A DNA stretch of 64,000 nt from Thamnaconus septentrionalis (lineage: Eukaryota > Chordata > Actinopteri > Tetraodontiformes > Monacanthidae), in contig CM020511.1 in the NCBI GenBank assembly GCA_009823395.1, forward strand, positions 18,659,001 through 18,723,000, written 5' to 3'. The notes under the pieces were generated by a model. The model did not search any database, was not told the DNA's origin, and was given only the letters and a program-made list of their open reading frames with translations. The position numbers and the translations under genes are program-made. Below are positions 39,200 to 52,405 of this stretch, piece after piece; the stretch's first letter is position 1; the number at the start of each line of letters is the position of its first letter.

Positions 39200-42100
39200 T
39201 TTACCATAATCAGGACATTCCTGAGCTCAGGGCCACAGGGTCTGCTGCAGCCTCTCCCAGCTGTCATAGGGTCACATACACACCTATGGACAATTTAGAG
39301 TTTCCAATTCACCTCACATGCATGTTTTTGGAGTGCGGGAGGAAGCCGGAGAACCTGGCGGTCCCAGGCCTGGAATCGAACCAACGACCTTCTTGCTGTG
39401 AGGCTGCGCGCTAACCACTGCGTCACCGTGTCACCCTTGCTAAAACACACACCTTGTGAGAGAGACCATCTGCAGGAAAAGGGTTTGTTCTCCCCTCTGA
39501 CGCCACATCACTGCTGCTTTGTTTCTGTTCTCTTGACAAATGTGCGGAAGGCAAAACAGAGCATCAGTTTTAGCACAAAGCTGAGAGTTTTTGCTGGTGC
39601 CTGTTAACACAGGGCTAAATGTGCTGTTTTATGGGAAATTAAGGCCATTTACAGTGATTAGATTATTCTTTAAAAATACATGTGAAGCTTTTCAACTACA
39701 GTCCTGAATGAAAAGTAAAGGAAATTGTTGTTTTTATAGGCGTGTACGTAATTGAAAGCAGATCCTGGAGAGCTGAAGGTAAAAGACTTCAAAAAACACC
39801 TAAAAGCAGATCTTGACCTCGTTAATGTGTGTGCAAACTTGTTTGAAAATGTTTAGACTTTTCAACATTTGTTTGAAATGAGTGCATTCTGAATAATGGC
39901 TTATCTGTGTGAATGTGTGGCATGGGTTGTGACCCCACTTGACCTTTGCCTGTGGTATTTATTATTGGCTGGTATGTTTTTCTTGTGCTTGTAAGTCACC
40001 CTTCATTTTCACATGCGATGGACTGATAGAAGTTGGGAACACAAACACAGCTCCCCACCCCCAAGTGTGAACGGAACCAATGGACCGCCCCCCCCCCAAA
40101 AAAAAAAAACAAAAAACAAATCTGATCCTGGAAGTGATAAATAACAGCCGATTGGATGAACAATTATTTCATGTGATGATAAACATAGCTGGTTGCAGAC
40201 TTGTTTCCAACGTCTCTCCACCTCTCAGAAATCAGAGGGCTAGAATGAGTGCACGCATATGTGTGTGTGTGTGTGTGGCACCCTGTCAGTGTGTGTGTGT
40301 GTGTGTGTGTGTTTAGCGGAGTGCTCGACGCACTCGTCTGACATTCCCCCTGACAGCTCTGAACTTTTCACAGTGCCACGACTGTCAGAGAGCCGGTTGC
40401 AAAGGGGAGCGAGAGAGAGAGAGAGGGAGGCAGAGGGAGGCAGAGGGAGGCAGAGGGAGGGGGCGAAACCACGTCAGGAAGTGGGGACGGAGCGGCAGCC
40501 ACGGCGTTGTGCGCCGCTCGTATGTTCTTCTGGCGTAGGGTTGGTGGTGGTGGGGTGGGGGGTTTGGGGGATGAAAGGTTTCTGCCTGTTCTCCCATCAA
40601 CACCTGGTGATGTGTGATGAAGGTCAGGCCTGTCTCTGCCCAGGAACCCCGGCAGAGGTCGTGCACCGCCGTCCCTGAACGCAGCACTGGAGCGTCACGT
40701 CACTCCGGGGGCATCTGCATGTCCGCTGTCGTCTTCACACTTGTCCAACAGCAGTTTTTTAAAAAAAAATCTCTATTCACCACTTATGTCTTTAAATGGT
40801 TTCCTGTCAGTTTTTTTTTTTGATGGATTTTGTTCACTTCACTGTCCGCATGGAGAAACTGCTGCTGAGAGTAAAAGTCCTCTCTCAGGTTTGACAGCAT
40901 GGATGTATTATAAGAACTGGACACTGGACATGGGGCCTTTCTGTGTGGAGTTTTTCATGTTCTCCCTGTGCCTGCGTGGGTTCTTCTCCAGGTTCTCCGG
41001 CTTCCTCCCACACTCCAAAAACATGCATGTGAAGTGAATTGGAAACTCTAAATTGTTCGTAGGTGTGTATGTGACTGTGAATGCTTGTTTGTCTCTATGT
41101 GGCCCTCTGATGAAGTGGACCACTTGTCCACGGTGTCAACCTGCCTTCACCTTGTGACAGCTGGGAGAGGCTCCAGCAGACCCTGAGCTCAGCAAGAAGC
41201 AGGTTTAGAAGATGGATGGATGGAATAAGACAGCCAAATGAAAGTAAAAAAACAAAACAAAACCTCCCTCTTTTGTATTTTGTGACTGTTCACTGATCAG
41301 TTGGTCCCTGGCACACAGACAGTGGAGGCTGGTGGAGAACAGTGGAAGCTTTTCATCCAGCCTGCCGTCGTGCGCAATCTCATTTTTTGTGCGGTCGCCA
41401 AATCAAGTTTTATCTCTTCGCCTCTCAAACCAACGGCTTCATCCGCTTGCGCAACATCTCCGTCGGCTCCGTCGTCGACAACGAGGCATACCGATACATA
41501 AATAGGTGTGTTTGTGCGAATACACTGAAAGGGCCTGGCAAAAGACGAGCTACTGTGCGGCACAAAAAAAAAAAAATCTTCTGTTGGAGGATCTTGGCAA
41601 CGCTTGCTGGAAGATTTTTTAGATTTTTTTTTTAGCATCTGTCCATAAAAATCTGAGAACGCCCACAGGTCTGTCTTTTATGGTGCTGCTCTTATTGCTT
41701 CCAAAAATTAATCCTGTGCGTGTGTGCTTCTTGTTTCACATCAGCTCTGATCTGACTGTATCAGAGCTCTGGCTTCACACCCCTGTGACCATTAACTTGT
41801 GAAACAGCCAATCGAGTTTTACGTAACTTCCCAGTTATGAGTTAACTTCCAGAGTGCAGCTTGGTTTGGGGGTGACAGTTATAAAACATCATGCAGAAAT
41901 GATCCTGTAGTAGCATTTGAACTGGGGATGCACTGATACTAGCATCGGGTATCTGTACTGACACCCGGGTTGAGTACTCTACTTGTACAGGTAAAATACG
42001 TGGTGATACCACAACAAAGATACCAGCTGTACAGTATGTGCACGCATATGAAAACTTAGTTCCATTTGAGACAGTCAGCCATGTTCTAGAACAGGCACGG

Positions 42101-45100
42101 GCAAACTACGGCCCGGGGGCCATATTTGGCCTGTTAAACTTTTTAATCTGGCCCACCGAACTTGAAAAAAATGATATCAATAGCACGTAATAAAATAGCT
42201 GTATTTCATCATTTTTTCAGGGTTTTAAGAGTCATTTCAATAAAGAGCTAAGTACTGTGGGGCTTCAACGCTCACGCCTCCAAAACTCTCCATCCATCTG
42301 CTGCTGCTCCGGCTCCCTCTGTCAAATTTTACAACCCATTGTGGCCTCACCAGTCAAAAAGTTTGTCCAGCCCTGTTCTAGAAAGACATGCTGAGGAAAT
42401 AACACAACATCTGTAGAAAAAAAGAAAAAATATCAAAGTAATTCTATAATGTTTATCGGCCTTATCAAGTACTCTGTATCTGTATCGGTGAGGACTGAAA
42501 TGCATCCCTAATTCAAACACAAGCATGTCATCATGGGCACCGTGCTCATGAGCAGGCTCAACATTCAACGTTCTCACCGTAAATACTTTGCAGCACAGAG
42601 CTCTTGCTCGCCGCTGGTTTGGCCGCCTGAGCTCTGACTTCCGTCCTCTTGGTCCTGCTCTCGGGCTGCTCGGCTTCCCGTGGTTCCGCCCCCTCGCAGG
42701 CCTCCGACTCACTCCTACGTGTGTGAAACCTGCGGCGCACACATGCCAGCGGGCAATAAAAGAAAAGAAAAGAAAGAGTCTCGGGTGCCGAGTTCAAACG
42801 TCCAGGAGTTGGCACGGCCCCCGCGCCCTCCGACTCTCTCGTGAGCGTAAACAGAGTTTATTCACGGCAGCTAATTGGCAGCACACACGGAGTATAATTG
42901 TGACGCTGAGGGGAAACAGAGGGCGGCCTGTGGCGGCCTGGCAGCCACTGAGAGGAGCGGCGGCCGGGTGTGTGAGAGGCAGAGGGAGGCAGGAGAAGGA
43001 GCTGCTGGCAGCCATTAGAGCGGCGCTGCTGAACTTTTGGCCTCTTGTAAAAAGCAGAAGGAGGGTTTGAGATCAGAGCCCCATCTGCCCCAAAGCCCCT
43101 CGTCTCACTCCTCTCCCACGCTCACGTGTTGATGGCATCCACAACCAACTGGCGTGTGAGGGGGAGGACCCCAGATGGGTTGGCATGCATGGGGATGTGG
43201 GAACAGCAACATGTGGCCACCACATGTCTTCCAGCTCCAGCTACCGACAAAAAAAAATCCCCAGGTGACACTCACCTTCGCCACGCTCGCTGGATGGTGC
43301 GAGCCGCTTGCTCGTGCTCTAGGTGGCGCTGCCCGCGCTCCTGCTTCAAGTCGGGTGCAGGCGTGGCAGACTGGGCTTTCCTCTGAGGGGTCTTGCGGCC
43401 GACGGATGAGCAGCTTCTCGTCGAGGTGGGAGGGGCCTGATCCGCCACGGTTCTGCTTCCCGCAGCCGCCGTCTTCTCCTTGTGGTTTCGAGGTTTGGGA
43501 GAAGCCGAGTCCCCGTCGGTCTTGGCCGATGCCGCGCGCACGGCGACGTGACCTTCTCTCCTCTTCCTCCTGCTTGTCAAGCCGTCAGTTTGGCCGGTGG
43601 ACGAGGAGGTGGGCTCCCTGACTCTGGGAGTGGAGGGCGGTCTGGGCTTCAGGCTGCTGCTGCTGCTGCTGCTGCTGGGGGAGAGGAGCTCCTTCAGTCG
43701 GCTGTTCTGGGAGACGCCGGCCTCTTTGTCTCCGGGCTCGTGGGAGCTGGTAGCAGCTGGCGGATCCTTTAGTTCAGCTGCTTTGCTTCTTGCGGAAGGT
43801 TTACTTCTGCGGACTGGTGTGAGAAACAGAATACATAACAAATATATGTGAGATTTGGAGATTTTTGTACAGTCTAAAATCAGCTAAACTTGAATGACTC
43901 ATCGCTGCTTGCACTGCCTCTGTTTTTGTTATAGGAGGAAAAACCGATAACAATACATACAGATATTAACAAAAAATGCTAATATCAGGCCGATATTATT
44001 GGTCGGCCGATATTATTGGACATTCCTACTACGAATCCATTGTTCAAAATTATATCTGTCTGTGAAACTCCAGAACTGTTACATGGAGTAAAAGTTTGCC
44101 ACTTTATCCTCCATTAAACAAACTACTTTGGTGAAAATGGTCGAAATCTTATTTTTCAGTGACTTAAAGCAATCAGCATGACTTCATTACGCATCAAGGC
44201 ACCCGAGAGGAGTTTCCGCCCACTCGTACCTTTGTATTTCTCCCCTTTGCTCTTGGTGCGTTCAGCTTTGGTTGGCATTTTGGTTTCCGCCACTGAGTCA
44301 CTCATGGTTAGGTCCTCAATCATGTTGACTAAGGAGTTGGTTTCCTGCTCTGGTTTCACCACAGGGGGCCTTCGCTTTTCAGCGACAGAGACTTGTTGCA
44401 CGGCGTCTCTCCTCCGCTGCTCCTCCTCTCGTTTCCTGGCACAGAGAAAGAAGGAAGTCGCGTGACAGAGGCGATAAAGATGCTCAGTACTTGAACATTC
44501 TGACAGCAGCAGGGCCAGTCGGGAACGTGGTCCCACTCACTGTCACACTGTGCAGCTGTTTATTAGACACATTAGAGAACTGAGTCTTTAAAGGGAAGAT
44601 ACTATACACTACCAGTCAAAGGTTTGGACACATACTTCTGATTTGATGGTTGTTCTTTCATTTTCATGACTATTTACATTGTAGATTGTCACTCAAGGCA
44701 TCAAAACTATGAATGAACACCTGTAATATGTATTCAACAAAAAAGTGTGAAATAACTCAAACGAGTTTTACGTTTTAGATGATCTATAATAGCCACCCTT
44801 CATATAAAAAACAAAATATATATATAACATCACATATTGAGGTATTTAACATTTTTTCTTTTGCCAACATTAATCCACATATCTTGGTTATATATTTGAA
44901 AGAGAAGAAGAAGAAGAAGAAGAAGAAGAAGAAGAAGAAGAAGACCTTTATTGATCCCACAGTGGGGAAATTTGCATAATTACAGCAGCAAAAAAAAAGC
45001 TACAGTGTAAAAAGATCAAGAATTATATTAACTAAGGATATAGACAAAAAATAAAAGATTTGTAGGTATAAACAGAAAAATAAAGAGCAAGATACATATG

Positions 45101-48100
45101 AACAGTAGAATTCAGTATGTATTCAGTATGGATAGTAAGACAAAGAAGAAACAGGTGTGTCCAAACTTTTGACTGCTAGTGTAGGTCGGTAGGTGCTGCT
45201 GGGCTGGAGCGTGGCCCTGAGCAAAACCGTGAAAACAGCGCAGGATGTGGTTGAATATTTAAATACATTTAGCGAGAAAAAGTGCCTCAAAAACTGGTTT
45301 TCGTGTAAATAAGGCGACCTGCTTGCAAATTCCGAGAAAAAGGGAAAGTCAGCGCACGCAAGCTTCTGAAGCAAATGTGCCTCTTAAAGAAAAAAACAAC
45401 AGAATAGACAGACGGGACAAAAGGTGCGATCGGTGAGCAAATGACAGAAGGAGGAAGCGCTGGAGGAGGGAGACAGGAGGAAGACGTATGTGTGTGCAGG
45501 GATGCCAGAGAGAAAGATAGATATGGAGAGAGTGTGACTGAAGCAGGCACGAGGGAGGGAAGCGTGCTCCGAGAAAAAAATAAAAATCAGTGCTGTTTAT
45601 GCTTAACAGTTCGGCTGTTGGCCAGTAGGAAGGCGGCTTAGGTTCTTTTTTCCCTAATCTATCCTGGATTTCTTTTCAAATGTCATTAAATGCTTTGTAC
45701 CAAATTTTTCCACTTTCTGAAAACTGATTGTTACCAGAGCATTTCCTGGGTCTGTTTGAAGCTCATGTTTAGCTGTGCTTCGATTTAACAAAAAACAAAA
45801 CAAGAAAAACCCCAAGTTATTCATTTAGCCTTTTTGCAGCACTCTCAGCAGAGTTCTGCGTGTTTCTGAGAAAGAAATGTAGATGGACACATTGAAAAAA
45901 GAGGTCAAACAAGAAGGAGATTATGTCAGATTGTCTGGTTACTGGCTGGTTAATTAGTTTAGGTTAACTAGTCTATGAGAAATACAGAAGGGCCTCATTT
46001 TGTAAAGTACAGAGATGCTTTTTTGGGAGAATATTTAGGGGGATAAAAATAAAGACAAAACTAGTGTAATGAGGTGTTCACTCCAAATCTTATGCTGCGG
46101 TAAAAATGCAGATTTCAAAAAAATAGTTAGCAACACGCACTCAAATAAGAAAGTTAATATTAAAGAGAAGCAAGGTCATTTGTACGAAAGAGGGCACAAG
46201 AAGAGAAAAAAATATTACAGGAAGGAGATTTTTATTTAAGTTCTCATTTCGAGTTTTAAGGTTATGTTTGTGTATAAAGTCGAAATTTCGTGAATAAAGT
46301 CGACTTTGGTTCCAGCTGCAGTGGCCTTCACTGGCCACAGCTGTGACGACTCAACAACCAGTTTGGCGGGCGGTAACTAAAGAATCTCCCGGACGAGTCA
46401 GCGTCTTACTTTGCGGCGTCCTTGCGCAGCTGCTCGTGCCTCATGAGGAGCTGCTTCCTCTCCCGGAAGGCCTTGCGCACCGTGTAGCCCTTGTAGACGG
46501 CCTGGATGGAGGCGGCGGCGATGTCCTGGATGGCGGCGATGGACAGGGCGCCGTGCTCCAGCATGAACTGGGTCACCTCGCTGTGCCCTCCCAGCAGGGC
46601 GTAGTCCAACGGGGTGTACCTGCAAGAGGAGAGCACCGTTCATACACCTCTTCTGTTTGAAGCATCAGGCAAACAACACAGGACAATCACATCAAGAAGA
46701 AACAGATTAAAAAACTGTTTCTATCCAACAGTAAAAACCTCCCTCAATGCCAAAAAACAATCCCTAGCACAGCACATATACACAGTGATGGGATCGTGCA
46801 ATTACAATGACAGAAAGATTTGCTTTTGTTAGTTTTGCCTTTGTTTGCTGTCACGAATGGTTGTTATATTTTTCTCTTTGATTACTTGTAAGAAGTATTC
46901 TGTCTCCTCCTCCGGCCAAACATAACACGCTATTTTCACTGATCAGTCACGTCCACTCACGTGTAAATGCCAAAAAAGTGTTTCCATGACACTTGCGATA
47001 TTCCTCTATATGGATACGTCTGAAAAACCACCTCATGAGAGTGTCAAAAGCCATATTTGAGAGGTTTTTTGAAGTTTAGGTCTTTCCATGACCATTTTTT
47101 TTATTGCAATATTTAGGTTTTGCACAATTCAAGGGGTCATGGAAACGCAAACGTTTACATTTTGCTGTGCATGTCACAATGACAATAAAAGTCTATTCTT
47201 CTTCTTCTATTCTTCTTCTTGTGGGCGCCCATGCCATTACTTGGCTCCGCGCCCCCCATCACCTCTCCTCGGTGTGCTCCATGTGGTTGGGGAAGGCGCT
47301 GTAGCCTAGCAGCAGCTTGACGGCATCCAGGTAGCCGTTGTTGCAGGACCAGTGGAGAGCCGTCCGCCCCTGCCGAGACAGAGACAAAGGCCAGGTTGGA
47401 CCAGAGCAGGCGCCAGACGTGTGAGTGTAGCTGGGAAGAAGTTCACCTCCTTGTCCTGTATGTTTGGATCGGCATTGTTCTCCATGAGCACAGCCATGCA
47501 CGTGATGTAGCCGCCGTACGCGGCACACTGCAGAGGCGTCCGTCCCGCCTGGTCCTGCGCAGAAACACAACAGTCATGTCTTAGGAGCTGCTAGGATCCT
47601 CGGGAAAGATGTGTGTATGTTGTGTAGTTTCCCAATTTGGGATCAATAAAGTAAATCAGTTACATTTGATTGCACATGTTCACGTATTACTTATTATAAT
47701 GGAGCAAACAGGATTCAAAACAGATTAAAGCCCCTTTTCTAAATGGTTGGACTCTGGTTGTCATACCTGCACATTTGGACTTATGCCATTCTCCATCAGT
47801 ATCTGGCAGACCTCGGCGTTGCCTCCCAGTGCTGCCCAGTGCAGAACAGTGTGACCGTCCACGTCCACCAAATTCACGCGCGCAGACCCTGGACGCGATT
47901 GCACTTTAGCCACGTGCGCTTAAATCACAGCCAGCGTGTGTGTTTTCAGTTAAACGCTCCATGCTCCAAGTGGCCCCCCTCTAACCTTGGATAAGCGTGA
48001 GGATGACGTCCCGGTGTCCCATCTCACAAGCTCGGAACAGCGGCGTGTGCTTCATCACGTCCAGGGAGTCGACCATCGCCTCCTTCTCCAGCAGGAGCTT

Positions 48101-51100
48101 CACTGTGCTCACGTGGCCCGACAGAGAGGCGGCGTGCAGCGCTGTTGGAACACACAGGAATATGAACAATACAAGGGATACACCCATTCCACTTTTTTAC
48201 AAAACAAGTAGAGTACGAGGAGAAAATGGAAACCAAAAGGTTTTTCGCAAAGATGAGTTGTCATATGCATACATATACAACTGGTACTGATTTTGTGGTA
48301 TCAGCACGTATTTTACGAGTATGAGTACTTAACCACGGTATCAGTACTGATACCTGATACTGGTATCGGTACTGGTGCATCCCTAAACCATATCATCACA
48401 GTCTAAACCAGAGCCGGGCAAACTTTCTGACTGGTGGGCCGCAATGGGTTTTAAATGTGACGGAGGGGCCGGAGCAGCAGCAGATGGAGCGTTTCGGTGA
48501 CCCACCTCATAGGAGAAAAAAATATATGATGGGATGTGGAGAAAACATGTGATTTAATGTCAATTGAAAATTAAAAATAGCGCTACAACAAAATCATTGT
48601 CTTGAAATTCCACGGTATTTATCTCTTTATTGAAATGACTCGTAAAATGCTGAAAAAAATGGATGAAATACAAACATTTTATGACTTATTTACTATCAAT
48701 ATAATTCCTTAAGTTCAGCGGGCCGGATTAAATAGTTTAAAGGGCTGCATATGGCCTCCGGGCCGTAGTTTGGCCCTGCCTGGTTTGAACAAAGCAGCGC
48801 TGATTAGTTCCATCTGGCCAATGAGTGCTTAAAAAGGCAGAGACGCTTTACAGTCCCGCCTCCCCCAACACCACTGCAGCCTGCAGACAGCGCAGAGTCA
48901 AGTGCACGGAAGTGAACTGGTAACCACTCTGCTCCTTCATTAGCATGAGTACACCGCCGCACATTATGCATAAGCAATGACTTCCTGGCGGAGCTGTCGC
49001 CATGGAGACGATACACCCAAACAGCACTGGAGGTCACAGACGTGGCAGCCTGACATGAGTGGTGGTGTCACCGAGCCGGCGGTGGCGGAAGCCTGTTCAC
49101 TTTAGCTCCTTCTGCTGACGGGGTCTCATCACCCATTTGATTTGTCAAGTTAGACAGCCTGAGAGTTCTCCAATGTTGTAAGCATGATATTTACCACAGC
49201 TTCTGGAAGCCCTTGATCCTCTTTTCACTGCTTGGAGGTTTTCATCTAGACAGCTACATCTTTTCGTTGCTATTTTGGGCATCGTGCGTTATTTGTAGCA
49301 TATTTGTAAATGTTGTCGCAATACATCCAAAAATCTCAGTTCTCTTTTTCTCTGCCACACACAATCTGCCGTGTTTTTAAGAATATGACTCTTAAATCAT
49401 ACTGAAATATCTCACGTGAAAGCAAGAACAAAAAACTTTTTGTGGTATGCGGCAGTTCCTTCAAAACTGAAACATTTCCACTGCGTCTATGTTCGCTTTT
49501 CGATTTCACTTCACACAAATGGTTTCAGTGAGCGAATACGCACTCTGTGCTGCGTGTTATAGTCTATTACTGGCGCTGAGTGTTTCAGCAGTGCTCTGAC
49601 TTCCCTCACCAGTGCCCCCGTACTTGTCGGCCATGTTGATGTCGATGTGAGGTGTGAGGGCCAGCATGGTGCGGATGACATCGTCGCTTCCTTTGCCGGC
49701 GGCCCACATGAAGGCTGTTCTTCCCTCCAGGTCGGGCTCGTCCTTCACGGTGGGGTGGGACAGAAACACACCCACCGTCTCCTGCACACACACGTTGGTC
49801 AGATCATCTTCAGAATGAAGACTCAAAAAAATGATTCAAAGTTTTTTTATTTGTCACGTTGTCACGTTACATGGCAGTGAAATGTTGGCGTGGCAGAACC
49901 CGACGTGATGGTGCAGACAAGGAATAAACAAAGTGTTAAAAAAAAAAGTTTAAAAAGTAAGCAAACGTAAGCAAAAATACAAAGTTAAAAAGATTGAAAA
50001 AGTGGCAAGTACAGATAAGGGTGTTTGAAGTGTTATGCAATATAATATAATATAATATAATATAATATAATATAATATAACCCGTGACCCTGAATAGGAA
50101 TAAGCGGGTGTAGAAGATGAATGAATGAATGAATAAATAATATAATATAATATAATATATTATAATTACTTGCAACCAATGGAAGACAAGTTAAAGCTTT
50201 ATTATTATTACTATTAGTTCTTTAGGGTACTGGCACCTGGGATGAGAGGAAGCATTTTTTATTAACAGAAAGTGATTTGGCAGATTTTTTCTTGTGTGTC
50301 AGTGTGTGTGGACTCACTGCGTTGTTGCTCTGAGCGCCATAGTGCAGCGGCGTTGCTCCCTGACTGTCTGAGGGAATCGTGCCCGATGTGTTCCTCTCCA
50401 GGAGCATGTGGACAATTCTGGCGTGGCCTGAAAATATCTATATTTTACACAGGTAACAACCTGAGACCAAAGATGAATATGTTGTTTTTGTCTTTTTTTA
50501 AGTCGTGTTTCATGGTATGTAAGTCTCACGCAATTTAGTTCAGTATTCAATTGAATATATATTTGTTTAATGGTACATAAGTTCAGTTTTTTCAATTTTT
50601 ATTATTGTCCAGGGTGTCACCGTGCCTTCGCCCTATGACAGCTGGGAGAGGCTGTAGCAGACCCTGTGACCCTGAGCTCAGGAAGAAGCCAAAACGGATG
50701 GATGGATCTACTACGCAGAGATGCACAGGATGTGTGGTCACCCACCCAGCAGGGCTGCCCAGTGCAGTGGGGTTCTGAAGAGGTTGTCATAAGCCGTCAC
50801 ATTGCAGCCCTTGTACGACGTCAGCACCTCCACCACCGCCTCATTACCGTCGGCGACGGCAAAGTGCAGAGGAGTCCTTCCCTCGTAGTCCTGCCAGTTC
50901 AGCAGGGACTCGGTGGGAGCTGCCTCCTACACACACAGGAAAAAAAAAAATCACACAAGATTGTTAAGTGCGAATGCTGTGGGGATAAATGGACTTGCGA
51001 GTGCATGTGTGCGTGTGTACCAGGATGCAGCGGACGGTCTGCGTGGCGCTGGGCTCCTGGCTGTGTGCAGCCCAGTGCAGCGGGATCTTCCCTTCGTTGT

Positions 51101-51403
51101 CTGGGATGCCGATGTTGGAGTCGTGTTTGATCAGGAGGCGGACGTGTTCCGGCCGGTTATAAAAGGCCGACCAGTGCAGAGCAGTTTGCTAAAACAGAGA
51201 GAGAGAAAGAAGGATAAGAATAGAATAGAATTGAATGAAACTTTTCATGTTGTTACAGCAGCAATAGAACACAAGACAGAACAGTGTCAGTGTTTGTGCG
51301 CCATTAGCAACAACACCATCAACAGTAAAATATAACAATAACAAGAAAGAACTAATAAATAGGATAAGATAAAACATGGAGTGCAATTTAAAGTGCCAGG
51401 GCT

Positions 51404-51459
<56 letters not shown>

Positions 51460-52345
51460 CCGTTGATTGAACAGGGCACTGTTGCCCAGTCTGATGGCTG
51501 TGGGGAGAAAGGAGCGCCTGAACCTCTCCGTTCTCCACCAGGGGAGTGTGAGCCTCTGTTTGAAGGTGCTCCCCTCAGCCACAGCGCCCCATGAAGGGGG
51601 TGAGATGGGTTGTGCAGAGTGCTTTTAGAGACGGAGGGGAAGGGAGAAGGGAGGAGGAGGGGGTCCACCAGCAGAAAAACTGGGCCGTGCCACACAAAGA
51701 TGGCAAATGATGCTCCTGCGATGAGGCGCACAACCCGGTTACACGAGGCGATGACGGCCGACTGGGCTATTCTGAGATTTGCTGAAACCAGTGTCATCTG
51801 ACGTGATGATGCATATTGGATTAATATGGGAGTGAGGGCCGATGCCAGATACACTCCGGGAGGACACAGAGGAGGCTGTGTTTGTGCGTCCGTGGCCCTG
51901 ACTAATTACGGCACAAAGCAGCAGATTGTTGCAGAGAGCAGCAGCAGAACCGCTACACTGTGTTTAATGCATACGAGATCCCAGCCAGCAGCTATCAGTC
52001 TGTCTGCATCTCCCTGTGAGCTATGGGTCAGACGCCCCGAGCGGCTGAGCCACTCGTCCCTCCGTCTACCTTGTTCTTGTCTTGCGTGTCGACCTCTCCC
52101 GGTCCGATGTGTTTGAGCAGCAGGGCGAGGGCTTTCGGGGAGGGGTGTCTGGTGGCGAGGTGAAGCGGGGTCATCTCCTCCAAATCCTTCTGCAGCCAGT
52201 TGGCGCGGCGGGACAGCAGCAGCTTCAGGAAGCGCACGTTGCCCTGCGACAGCAAGCAGCACAGTTTGAAAAGTTGCAGAAGCCACTTCTTCTTTTTTTT
52301 TGTCACATCCCTGACGAGATGTTAAAGTGCCCGTTCTTCCCCCTG

Positions 52346-52405
<60 letters not shown>

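Noticed and set aside
47259..47570. Alternative frame reading MCFCAGPGGTDASAV across the invs exons
   Set aside because: The overlapping frame gives true ankyrin repeats (GRTPLQCAAYGGYITCMAVL) with correct splice sites.
51189..51854. 221-aa minus-strand open frame
   Set aside because: Its middle resembles a LINE ORF2 tail and a CA repeat inside an invs intron; it is a retroelement remnant, not a gene.
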